From: Diplosphaera chodatii
Lineage: Eukaryota; Chlorophyta; Trebouxiophyceae; Prasiolales; Stichococcaceae
DNA length: 64,000 nucleotides
Direction: 5' to 3'
NCBI GenBank assembly: GCA_032358165.1
Contig: JAALGY010000008.1
Span: 1,674,001-1,738,000, forward strand
The position numbers and the translations under genes are program-made. The notes under the pieces were generated by a model. It was not told where the DNA came from. It ran no database searches and saw only the letters and a program-made list of their open reading frames with translations. Positions 1-11,910 of the stretch are shown here, piece by piece (within the stretch, counting starts at the first letter, position 1; every line of letters starts with the position of its first letter).

Positions 1-3000
1 GACGTGCAGCAGCTGCGAAGGACTACAGAGAGCAGGTGCTGATGCTTTGGCATGCAGCATGGGCTGTGCAAGGCTGCGACATCTGGAACATGTGACCCTG
101 CTAGGCATGCAGCAGGCACCTTGATGCATGTACACCGCAGGGGGCGGCACTGGCAGAGGAGCTCACGGGGCTGCGTGGAGAGGTGGGCGACTTCAGCAAC
201 GCCATGACGCGGCTGCAGCGGCAGCGCGTTGAGGAGCGGTCAGAGCTGCTCGAGCTGCAATCGGCGCTTCAGGTTGTGCGGATGCCGCTTGTTTTCATAT
301 CCGCTGGTGCACCGAGACCAGGACTGCAGCAATGTGCTGCATGCTTCCGCCCGGCTCGATGATGTAAAAGTGAGATGGCTGGCAATGCTGTGAACATGAC
401 GTCCCACGCAGGAGGCATTGGCAGCCTTGGAGGAGGCCCAGCAGTCGTCGCAAACAACAGCAGCCATCCACGACCGCATGACGAAGCAGTCGGAGGTGTT
501 GGAACAATTGCAGTCGCAGCTGGAGGAAGCAAGGCAGCGGCAGGTTTGCAACCGGACTCTTGGTGACCATGAGTACCAGCTTCCACATCATCAATCCTGC
601 GTACAGCCATGACAGATACGGATGCTGAGCAGCACACTGTAGGCAAACCCTGTGCCGTGCAAAATGCACAGGCAGATGAGAGCGAGGAGGCAGCAGCTAG
701 GTTTCTGGAGCTGTCGGCAGCGCTGGAGGAGGCAGAGACTCAGCTGACCGATAATGAGGAGCAGCTGCAGAGCCTGCAGGACATCAGGCAGCAGCTGCAG
801 CAGCAGGTGAGTAGCTGCCGTCGCTGCTGTCCCCTGATACAGCCATTACACGGCACGACACCGACAGAGTGCTTGCACCGCCATTGACACAAGTTACCAA
901 TAATGACATAATTATATTGACTGTAGGAAGAGGCAGCGCAGTCGCAGCTTGAGGAGCTAAGGCGCGAGCTGAGAGAAACGCAGGAAGCACAGGCAGCCGC
1001 TGAGGCGCAGGCACAGCAGTTGCAGGGTCGCATAGAGTTGCTTGAGGCCAGTGCTCAGGAGGCAGAAGCAGCGGCGCAGGCTGCACAAGCGGACATCAGT
1101 GCCGCCAGGGACGCTGCATCCGGTGCAGAGGCTGAAGTCGCAATGCTCCGGTCAGCAGCAGAGGAGGCGCGCCTGTTAGCAGACGCCAGAGCCGACGAGC
1201 TGTCGGATGCACGAAACCAGCTGCAGGTTGGTGCGAATCGAGTTGAGCTCGACGTCACTGACCCTGCGAGGCTGTCTGCCATGCCCCACGAAACCTGTAC
1301 TGAGGTTGCTGCCGGGGCAGCGCTGCTTTTTAAAACCTGCTCATGGGCCCCGTCAACACAATGCCATAGCTGGCATGCAGATATCCTCTCACAGCACAGA
1401 TCGCTTATTTAACCCCTCGGCCTGCCTGATTGCTCCAGGAGCGAAGCACGGCATTAGCTGCGGCGGACAGCAAGATCGTGGAGTTGGAAGCGCGTGCGGC
1501 AGAAGCTGAGGAGAACGCTGCGCAACTGGCAAAGGGCAGCTCGGAGCTGGAGTCGACGCTGGCAGCCTTGCAGAAGACGCTGGGCGCTGAGGATCCAAAG
1601 GTGTTTGATAGCGTTAGATGCTATTCGCGATGATGCAGTGGTGATGTTTCGTCAGTTGCTGGAGTGAACAAACAGACCGTGGAGGGCCAGCAGATCTGTC
1701 AGCATATCATATTGGAGCCGTCGATCCGTGCCTGGCGAATGCTGGTGATGGTGTTGACGCTGGCCGTCATGTGCTCAGGCGATGGAGGGCCAGCTCGTCT
1801 CGGCAGTGCAGCGGCAGCAGCAGCTGGAGGGCCAGCTGTCTGATGCGCAGTCGCAGCTGGCCGCAGCGCAGCAGCAGCAGCAGGAAGCGCAGGACGTTGC
1901 GGAGCAGCTGCAAAGCCAGCTGGGCGATGCGTCCAAGGGTCGTGATGAGGCATGTGGGGAGCTGGCAGCTGCCCGCCAGCAGGTGAGCAATGAACACGCG
2001 CAGTGCCCACTCAGCAGCCTTGTGTGCAGCGTGTCAACCACCTGCACAGACGCCGCATAGCACACCAAGGCTGCCGCTGACAGTACGTTCATGGCTGCAG
2101 GTGGCCGTGGTAGAGCAGCAGCTCGAGCAAGAGCGGCAGGCAGTGCAGCGGCTCGACGGCGCCGTGGTGCAGCTGCAGCAGGAGCTGGACCTTCAGCAGA
2201 AGAAGCTTGCAGAGCAAGGTCAGTGCTGTACTCGGCAGCCCGAAGACCCATCTTCTGACCGTCTGTAGGGACGCAGGCATGGGATCCGACGCTCCATATC
2301 TGCAAGCACTGCTAAAGCCGTACGTGTCAGCCGGACACAAACCTGCCTGGCAGGTTTCCTTTGCTCACCTGCAACGGACGGGCATACCACCGGTGCAGGC
2401 CAGAGCGCCGAGCAGGAGCTGGAGCGTGCAAGCGCAGAGGCCGAGTCAGCGCTCCAGTCCGCGCGTGAGGAGGCAGCCCAGGCGCAGCAGCGTGCGCAGC
2501 AGCTGCAGGGGGAGCTCTCTCAGTTGCAGTCGTCATACGAGAGCCTGCAAAAGGTGCGGCGCGCTCTGCAGCGCACACCAGCGCATGCCACATCTGAGGC
2601 AAGCGATGCTGATGCCGGTTTACAAACACAGCCCCAGCACGTCCAACTGGACTGCTGCGCAGTGAGAGCTGTCGTGCTACTCACTCCGTCTGTCATTGTG
2701 CAGGAGATGGAGGATGCGAAGGCAGCAGCCGACGAGCAGCAGCGCTCTCAGACAGCGGATGCCGAGGCGAGGCAGCAGCTGCAGCGTACGCTGGACGACC
2801 GCTCTGCGGCCCTTGATGCGGCTCAGCAGGTGCCCCTGCCTACCTTGCTGAGTTGCTGGTTCGTTGCGCCGCCAGTCAAGCTGTATGTGTATGTGTGGCA
2901 GCCAATGTGTCTTGGTGCCGCCTTTGATGTGTGTGCTGCTGTCCCACCCAACAGGAGGCCGACCGTCTGACAGCAGAAGATGCTGCCGGTGCAAAGCTGC

Positions 3001-6000
3001 AGCAGGCAGAGACTCGCGCTGATGATTTACAGTCACAACTGCAGGTAAGGCTGCGTCACTAGACAGTTGATCAGCTCGGCAACCTGATGGGCATCCGGAC
3101 GTCTGATCGCAGCTGCCATGTGTCGCAATACAACAGGCATTACCTGATGTTGTCTTGCTCATGCTGTCCGCCTGTGCATGCAGGAGTTGCAGTCTGCCAG
3201 AGAGGCTGCTGACGAGACTGTGTCACGCCTGGAGGCCGAGCTTGACAGTGCAGAGGCAGCCCGCAGTGCGGCTGCTGCTGAAGTGCAGGTGTGGCAGTCT
3301 TGCCACCAAGTAATTGCATGCAGATGATTGGGCAGGGCAATGGCGAGGCGTTGCCATCTACAAACGGTTCCTGCCTGCGGTGCTCCACTGCAGACTCTGC
3401 TGCAACACCCAAGTGATCGCAGCGAGCAGCACTCTGGTGCAGACGACAAGGCCCGCGTCCAATCTCACTATGTGCAGGAGCTCACAAAGGCAGCGGAAGT
3501 TGCAGACACGCTATCATCTGAAGTCGAGCGTCTGGAGGCTGAACTGCACAGTGCCACCGTCGCAGCTGACACCCAGGTTCACCCACTCTGCAGCTGCCTG
3601 CCGACTGTATGGCTCGCGCTCGCACCTCAACGATTCGATTTCGACGACCCCCTGTTACCTTTTCAGCAGCATGTGCATACTCCAGGCATGGCTGCCAACT
3701 CGAACAGCCCTGATAGATGGAAGCGCATCGCAATGTGCAGGGCCAGAGCTCCGCCCAGGAGCTGGCGTCACTGCAGCAGCAGGTCGAGGAGGCACGGAAG
3801 GGGGCAGAGGAGCAGCGGCAACAGGCAGAGTTGCTGCAGGGCCAGATGGCGGAGCTGGAGGCGGCGGTGGGCGAGGCACGGTCATCCGCAGACGATGCCC
3901 GCAGGGAGCTGGACGCCGTCAGGAAAGAGGTAGGACTTTGCACAATGACATCATGGCAGAGCCATGTCCAGGATGCCACCCAAGGCAACAGCCTGGTCTC
4001 CTGCACTACACACATACTGCAAAACCGTTGCTGCGAGTGGTTCAACAGCGATACCGGCTGAGGTGGAGTGCAGGCTGAGGAGGATGCACAGTCAGCGCGG
4101 GAGCTGCTGGACCGCGCCGAAGCTGCCGCAGGAGCACTCACGCAAAAGGCAAGAAGGAAGGCTCAACATACTACCTGTGATGTCCCTTCAAGTGCTGCGG
4201 GCTGCAAGAGATCAAGCGTCAGTGAAGCATTGGATTTGCAGCTCAGCGAGTGCCGTGCCAGCCGCCAGACAACACAACCAAGCCCAATGCAGCGCTGGAT
4301 GCCCCTGGTCTGCAGATGGAGCAGTTCAGGGAGGAGTCGAGGGCCGAGGAGCAGCGGCGCGCTGCGGCTGTGGCGGCGCGGGAGGAGGCGGAGCAGCGGG
4401 TTGCGGAGCTCGAGGCGGAGGTCTCAGCGAAGGCCGCCGCGCTGCACGCCGCCGAGCAGGAGTCTGACGCCAAGGCCGCGGCCGCCGCCGAGACGGTACG
4501 GACGCTCGCATGTGAAGCTGCACCGCCTCTGGGTGTCCTGCGGTGCGCGGCCATGGGGCCCTGCACACACACCAGCCTCCTCGCACAACATGGAAAACGC
4601 TGATGCGGCATGCGGTCGACGACGTGCAGGCTGCGGCGGAGGCGCGGGAGCAGGCCAGCGAGGCAGAGGCGTTGGAGGGGCGCATGGGCGCCGGCAAAGC
4701 AGGAGCCGAGAGCGATGGGGAGGGCACCGACCTGCAGGTGCCCAGCGCTGCAGATCCGTTTCAACACACCTGCCTCTGGCCTGTGACAAGCGGCAGCGAT
4801 TGGAACCTTGACACTGATGGAGCGTACAAGGCATGAAGTGTCCCTCAAGGGGAGGCCTACCGACTTTGGTTTTGCAGGTTTACAAACCGCCACCTGCCAT
4901 GCACTGCAACAGGAGATGCTGGAGCAGGAGAGCCTGATCGCCAGCGAGGCGCTGGACAGGGCCGAGGCCGCCGAGGCGGAGCTGCTGCAGCTGCGCCACC
5001 AGCTGGTGGGCTGCTGGGCACCCTCATGTTGCTGTCAATGTTGCAAGGGTTCGCCCCAGTGCTGACACAGGCTGCGAGGTCAAGTGGCACTGCGCTCTTC
5101 CTCATGCTCCCATGCACTTGCCGCGCTGCAGGCCGCCGCTGAAGCAACCGCTCAGGAGGAGAAGCAGCAGAAGGACGCCAGCAGCGAGCAGTACAATGTC
5201 AAGGTGCTCGGCATATTGATAGTGCGACCGCTTCTGTTCAGAAGCTCGAGGATAACCGTCACGACAGCCCTACGGGAGAACATATGCACTGGAGCATTGT
5301 CAGTGCACACAGGGCAACAGGGTTTACTGCAATGCAGGTGCTCGAGGAGCTGGCAGATGCCCAGGCAGCCGCAGCGTCCTCCATGTCGGAGTTGGCCGAA
5401 CTGCGGCGACAGAATAAGGAGCTCCAAAAGCAGGTGCACCATGGGGACCCCTGGATTGGGTCCACACCTGACATAACTTATGGCAACCAAAGGAACCACC
5501 GCCACGTTTCTGCTGTGCTGATGCAAGCAGCATGACTACTGGGATTACCGCAGCGGAGTGAAGTGCAGCTTCCAACCCCACGTCTAGCTGGCAACCTCAC
5601 ATAGTCCTGCATGCTGAGGCTTGCAGTGCGTGCACCACAGGTGCAGAAGCAGGAGGCAGCGGCGCCCGCAGCCGCAGCGTCGCCTGAGGGCGGCAAAAGC
5701 AGCGGCAGCGGCGGTGGATGGTTTGGCACTGACACTTCGCTGCGGCAGGAGCTAGCCTCGCTGAAAGACGAGAACAAGAAGCTCGCTGACCTTGCAGCCC
5801 GGCGCGGCCAGGTGACCGATCTGCACATAGCGTGAATCCTGCACCTTCTAAATGCACAGACCAGATGTGGTATGGAGCATGCTGCACCCTACAGCACCTT
5901 TGGGCTGGCAGCATTGGCACTTCTGCGCTGCACCAGCTCATGCTGGGCATCGCCCTGCCACAGGTGCTGGCGCAATCGAAGGAGTTCATTGCCAAGTACC

Positions 6001-6077
6001 TGGAGCGCAGTGCCGCCGCGATGGCTCAGGTGGGGAATGGCGCAGAGGAGGAAACCGCAGCGCCGTTGCAGAAGTAA
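1..6077 (+). CDS. Large coiled-coil protein, 3' part (5' end outside the window)
   Basis: About twenty short exons can be read, for example 1-35, 412-543, 672-806, 927-1226 and the last at 5964-6077 ending in TAA. Nearly all join in phase 0, many ending in CAG before the GT donor. The translation is dominated by Glu, Gln, Ala, Leu and Arg in heptad patterns (such as AQDVAEQLQSQLGDASKG near 1890-1940), so it should form a long coiled coil. No motor, kinase or membrane segment is visible. The only break is a Gly/Ser-rich linker near 5690-5730, followed by a short charged tail (KEFIAKYLERSAAAMAQ). One intron starts with GC at 4149 (AAG then GCAAGA). Golgin, centrosomal or basal-body scaffolds look like this, but composition alone cannot choose among them, and function is unknown. 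Confidence 0.75.
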
Positions 6078-7090
6078 ATGGAAATTTCAGCGGGCTGTTG
6101 TGAGGCGGCTGTCTGACAACTAACGAGCAGCGCCGGCTGCATTGCTGGTATACCACAGTGCAGACAGGCAAGCGCTCTGCTGTCACATCTAGTGCTAGAG
6201 TGTGGGGACTGCATTGGGTTGGAGGTTCCTGGGATTTTGCCACAACAAACATTCAGCACCGCTGTTGCTGTGGTTAAGGAACGTCTCATGAGCGACACCA
6301 TTCAGGCAGCTGTGGACTGAAGGCACATCTTTCAAAGTCTGCCCGTTGCACGTCCAAGTCAGTACTCGTAGGCTGCACGCGTCGATTGAGCTGCATGACT
6401 GGATGGCTGATGTCAGCGACACCGCCAGTCGGACTCGTTGCAAAACCCTGGACTTCGGTCTGTCTGGCCCGCGCGACACCCTCTTATGCGTCCAGTTTGT
6501 TCGACGAGAGCATTCCCTTCACACCACCACTCGACTTGCATCTGCTTGCACCTCACCACCCAGAGTGATACAGCTCGGGCTTGCTTGCCTGCAGCAACCA
6601 TCTGCGCCCCTTCTCCACACGTGCTTGCAACCGGCCACAACACCAGACAGTCTGATAGCCTCGGAACCACCCTCTCAGCTGCGCACAAGCCATTCTTGCG
6701 TCCTGTATCACGGCGCCGGAGACTCTCGACCTTGTGGCAACGTCCAAGGTGTGACCGCTCATCCGCCGCTAATTCCGCCGCATTTGAGGGTGTCGGGTTG
6801 CCCGCCCTAGGTGATCCTCGGCCCTTTCCACAGCAGGCAGCGATCACTACTTTATTTCTCCTTGGTTTGACGCTCAGCAACGTGGAGCAGCCGGCGTGGG
6901 TCAGGTGAGTCCGCCCATGCACAGCCGCGTGCATTTCGACCGTCAAGCCGATGGGGTCAAACATGAGTACGTGGGTGGCCAGACCCCTTGCTGGCACATC
7001 GGGACCGTGTGATCGAGGATACTAACATATAGCCTGGTCTTTCTACTCTGTCCGTTGCAAAGGCTTGGCCTGCGTGTTGCCAGGTCCAGA
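6078..7090. other. Intergenic stretch without a recognised gene
   Basis: About 1 kb between the coiled-coil stop codon and the expansin-like start. Open frames here (for example 6346-6810) show no domain, no codon pattern and no sensible splice context. It probably holds the 3' UTR of the first gene and the promoter and 5' UTR of the second. A further ATG at 7055 lies in frame upstream of the chosen expansin start. Confidence 0.5.
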
Positions 7091-10000
7091 ATGCAAGTCG
7101 TGGTCGCCACCCTGGTTGTGCTGGCAGCTGCCTGGTGCTGGCGCAGCATCCCTACGGCTCAAGCACTGACACCCGTCACAAACTGGGAGTCCGGCTTCGC
7201 CACGTACGTGCATTCTCCTTGCGTGGAGGTTCCCGCAGTAGCACCGCTAGCTGACGACTCGCACGTGCCGAAACATATGTCTCACGTAGATGCTGCTGTC
7301 CTGCAGGTTCTACGGTGGGCTGTTGACCTGTTGTTCCTGCGATCACTCATGCACATTGCATGCACATATGTCGAGTACTTGATGCCGCCTGGGCCTGCAT
7401 GGCTGCTGCATGGCTGTTCATCTGGCAAGGACCTGACAAGGCCATGATGCGTGTATGCAGGCGGCCAGCCAGACGGTGCTACCTCCTGCATCTTGCAGTG
7501 GCTGCATTGCAGTGCATACGTATGCTTGCAGCACAGCCGATGCACACCTTGTGCCAAAGCACTCATCTGAAGACCACCGTCATCAGCCCCGTGCAGCTGC
7601 AATGTCACATCCTAAACACGTGTATTTTGCAGGCCTCAGCCCATACCAGCCGTCATATGGCACCTCGGTCGGCAGCTGCGGCTTTGGGCTGCTGGCACGC
7701 AACCAGTACCCCTTCTGGGCGGTTGGCGCACTGTCCACATCCAACCACTACTTTCTGAACGAGCCGCAGCAGGCCTGCGGCGAGTGCTTCGAGGTGCCCT
7801 GCTGACGGGGCTGACCTTCTGCTCTCAGTGCTTTTCTGTGCATTGGAAGTGCTACCTATGGTTCCCACCGCATGTCACGAAACCCTCGCATCTCATTGCA
7901 GCGCATTGTGCTCCACATGTCATGTGCATCCCGCCGCCTCTCAGACCGTTTTCGTGAATCGCTTGAATTGGTGAACTAGGTGCAATGCCTTGAAAACGGT
8001 CCGCTGGGCAACAAACCAGGTGGGTGCATGCCCCTGTGCATGTGTGTCATCAGTGACACCACTGTTGGCTGCTGTGTATTTCTGGCTTGCCCATCCCCTC
8101 CCTGACGCCGCGGGCCCTGGCTTGCTTCCAGGGTCCTGCCAGTCGGATCCGACCCAGCGCAGCACGGTCATCCAGGTCCTGTGACATCCTGCGGAATCAA
8201 GTGCTGCAGAACAACTCTGCTGCTCCCACATCTTGCTGGTCACCATCAAGACGTACGTTTGTCGAGTTGCATGACATCGTCCAACTTCAATCAACACCGT
8301 CAATGACTGGTGCTCTCCCTGACGACGTGCAGATCACAGACAAGTGCCCCGAGTGCGAATCCAATCACATCGACCTGCAGGCGCTGATATGGGCAAAGGT
8401 ACAGACTGGCAACTACTCCATCGATTGTGATCTTTCAGGGCTGCACAGTCGATTGATGTGTAACACAAAGCAGCACCTGCCTGCAATCTCGTGCAACTCA
8501 CCATGCATCAGTAGACATGGTGATCGTGATCTTGCAGATAGCACAGCCATCTCCAGGTATGGAATCGCTCGATAGCCATCAAGTCATCCCCAATCCTGCT
8601 GCTCGGTTGCCACGAAGCGTCCGAGTGCTATAATGTTGCACCTGTCTCGCTTGCAAGACCACCTGCTGCAGCTGCACCAGATGGCTCCACCCAAACAAGC
8701 AAGTCGGGTTTTTTGTTTGGCATATCCAGGCGGCGGGCGCATCAATGTGCAGTTCCGCCGTGTGGAGTGTGTGCCACCAACAGGTGGGATGGGCCAATCA
8801 TGCATCGTGCACTACTGCTTAGCAGCACCCTGAATTCGTTGTGATTGGCCAATGTCCATATTGTCCCCCTGGGGTCACAATACCGACACCACATGATGCA
8901 ATGTGCCGCTGCTGCAGACCTGATTGTACTTGTTAGCAACAACATCGGCGGCAGCGCCAACAGCGGGACCACAGGCAATTGGATCAAATTGCAGATCACG
9001 GTGAGATCTGAGATGTCATGTAGAGGATGAGAGATGCCGCTGCCGATGCGCTTGTTGTCTGTTGGTGATTTGCTTGTGGCAAGCTTGCAGCCCGCTGGTC
9101 GATCAAGCTGGTTATGTGCTATGGCATGGATGGTTGACTTTGTGCTTGTATTTCGGGGACTGACAGAGCGCGGGAGGTCCTGCCAGTGTGAAACTGGTCG
9201 AGCTGAAAAGCAGCTCCGGGGGAAGCTGGCTATCCATGAACAACCGTGCGCATCTGCTGCATGTTGTGTCAACTGTCAAGTGCATCTATCCTGACATGAT
9301 GCAGCTTCGTTTTCCAGGAAATGGCATAGCATATCCCCATGTGCGCAGCCCCTTTCTGCATACCCCAAGTCACTCACTCTAGAACGTATGGCACAGTGTA
9401 TGGCGCTACCTGGGAGATTCCTCAGAGCCCGTACCCACCCCCGATTGATGTTCGCATCACCAACGGCAACGGTGACACGGTGAGAGCAACAACGGAGCTT
9501 GCTATTGGTCAGGATGGCCGGCTTGTGCAGGAACCGTCAGGTACATATCGCAGTTTGTGCTGGGCCAACACAACATGCCGAATGTAGTCGATGTATTTGT
9601 GATGATGTGGTGTTGTCACAGGTGGTCGCAACCAAAGCAATCAAGAGCAGCGGCGAGACTGGACAACTGCCAACTACCGTGCAGTTCACCATCGCAGGCA
9701 TGCACCGCCTCCCACGATCAGTTTCTTCTCTGTGCAAACTCAGTTGAGGCATGCCAGTACCACAGAGACTCTGCAGCCCAGCTGCATGGTATGCTACTGA
9801 TGCTTGGCTGGGCTGATATATGCAAACACCTGAACTCCAGGAAACTGATAGCGTGTTGTTCGGTGTGCAGATCCATCTGACATCGAGCCATCGGTGCGCA
9901 AACTTGCAATCTGGCATTGCCGACCGCTGACATGTACGGCAAACCGTGCATCTCCGTCCTTCACTAACACTGCGCTGCTCATCTCTGGGAATGCCCACCC

Positions 10001-11336
10001 TGTGAATTGTCAACTACTGCGACTGAGTAATGCTGAACTGCTGTGCCTGAGCCTGCAGGGCAATGTGCTGTCGGCGGCCGATGCTAATGCCCCAGTGGCA
10101 TCAGCCAATGCCACTGCAGCTGGTCAGGTGTTGCACATCTGTCACAACTCATGCAGCTGCCAGCTGGACTTGCAGTTGGTAGCTTCGTATTGTGGTCTAC
10201 CCCTCATGTCATCATTCAGGTGTTTGACAAACCAACTCGAGATGCAACAGCATGTGCGTCCTTACAAGCGACGCTGATGGCGCTGTGGAGCGCAGGTGGA
10301 AGCGTTCAGCGGGCCGCCCGACTCGGCGGCGCCTCCCTCCGGCAACAGCAGCACCACACCGCCCAGCAGCCCGTCCCCATCCCCGCCTGCTGGGGAGGCC
10401 GTTCCGAGCCCGTCCCCATCTCCAAGCCCGTCCCCGTCTCCCTCACCTGCTCAGGTATGCAGCATTGTCGCTGCCATTCTGAGCGCCAGGTCTGCTGCTG
10501 CATCCGCTCTGCCTCGACAGTCTGTCGACGCTGCAAGTGCCTCGGCAGGCGAACCAGTCGGCTCCAGCATCATCTTACGCCTCAGCCCCCGGCGGCTGCA
10601 GCTGCACAGACCTGACGCCCAACAGCGGCTTTTCGTGCTCCCAGGCGGTGCGTCTGCCTGACAATGCTGGCAGGCACACATGTCAGCAGGCGCAGATGCG
10701 CACCATGTGAACTGTCAATAATGCACGTGCTGTGGCAAAGACACTTCACTGGTCTACACCATTCATGTGTCTGCGTCCGTGTGTGAACAGAAGTCCCAAG
10801 GCAAGTGCACACAGTGGTGGCTGCGTGCCGGCTTCTTCTGCCAGCAGGTGCTCCCCTGAACGTTTACGCTTGCATGTTTGCGCTCTTGCTCGTGCTCTTT
10901 ATGTTAGTGCCGCCAGGTGTGGTCATAGCTTTGCATTAGGCCAGCATCAACATCGAGTTCATGATGTCACATGGACTAATGATGGGCGCATGCAGACGTG
11001 TGGCAACTGCGGGGACGGCTGCGCTGGGCAGGTCACTGCTGACAGCGCTGCCATCGATGGGGGCATGCCATACGCGCGCCCTGATCAGGTGAGCCCTGGC
11101 CTGCTCTTCTTCAGCAGCTGGTAGCATCGTTGCCAGCGGAAAATGCCTAACGACTGCATCCGAATGGCAAGCAAGTCTTCGGCAGATCTTGAACAAAGGG
11201 CAGAACATGAACAAAAAGACAATACATGTGCTGCTTCTCGACACAGATTGCCGGCGCAGCAGCAACTGGTGCAGGCGCACAGCATGCCAACGCAAAGCAC
11301 GCTGGGCGCCGCCTGTCCGCGTGGGCCTATCATTAG
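7091..11336 (+). CDS. Expansin-like secreted protein with C-terminal Cys-rich module
   Basis: A signal peptide (MQVVVATLVVLAAAWC... ending TAQA) is followed by an expansin/DPBB domain. Visible marks are SGFATFYG, SVGSCGFG, a CGECFEV motif, and CPECESNHIDL carrying the H-x-D pair typical of expansins. Next come a CBM63-like beta domain (LKSSSGGSWLSMNN, then YGATWEIPQSP), a Pro/Ser linker (about 10320-10455), and a Cys-rich module (GGCSCTDLTPNSGFSCS, GKCTQWWLRAGFFCQQ, TCGNCGDGC). The last exon (11247-11336) gives an Ala-rich tail and TAG. Expansins loosen polysaccharide networks without hydrolysis, so this protein should act outside the cell on the wall. Exons near 8150-8260 and 9000-9200 could not be joined with certainty. 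The start at 7091 is chosen because it begins the signal peptide; 7055 is an alternative. Confidence 0.85.
7307..7314 (+). other. 8-base microexon of the expansin-like gene
   Basis: Exon 1 ends at 7203 in phase 2 and the next long exon begins at 7633. The eight bases GTTCTACG, flanked by TGCAG and GTGGGC, restore the frame and give the expected expansin sequence ATFYGLSPYQPSYG. Without them the reading frame and the conserved F-Y are lost. Confidence 0.65.
10404..10448 (+). repeat. Pro-Ser dipeptide repeat coding tract
   Basis: Fifteen codons alternating Pro and Ser inside the expansin-like gene, forming an extended linker between the CBM-like domain and the Cys-rich module. The codons vary, so selection acts on the peptide rather than on a pure DNA repeat. 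Such linkers are common and often O-glycosylated in algal wall proteins. Confidence 0.9.
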
Positions 11337-11910
11337 GGTCGTGCAGGCGGACCAGTGGAATGTCGACTAGCATGCAAGGTCTGCTGCGTATCCTGCTTCG
11401 TTACCTTTGCCTGTGCCGACCTCGCATTGCAGTGTGTACTCAGGTGTTTGGCTGTTGCCAGCACTGCCTGTGCACTAACATCCTACACTGTATTGCAGAT
11501 GCATGATGTGGCATGCACCAGGAAGTGGCACAGCCAACCGCGAGCTCTTCCACGGCTAGCTGTGGCTGAGCCAATTACTGGCACCTGGTAGTAGAACCCA
11601 TCGCTGGGCACTGTCGAATTGCGTGGAACTCTAGCTAGATACTGATGGTAGCTGCTTTGGAGTGATGCGGCAGAGCAGCAGTGGCCAGCATGGCACAAGC
11701 GTTGCATGCCGATCCATCCAGAGCGGCGAGCTGCTTCATGGTTGAACGTGTTGCTGGTAGTCGCGCTCAGATGCATATGGGATGTATGGTGGAGCATTGT
11801 TGCACTGATTGACCTGGGAAAGAACCTTCAGCTGACATACGTTTGTTGTTCTCATTCTTATATTGCTGGATGTGCGTTTGTGTCACTTGTGGGCGTTGAT
11901 GCGTTATAGC
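11337..11910. other. Convergent intergenic stretch
   Basis: Lies between the stop codons of the expansin-like gene (+) and the WW-domain gene (-). Open frames here have no recognisable domain. Presumably it holds the two 3' UTRs. Confidence 0.5.
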
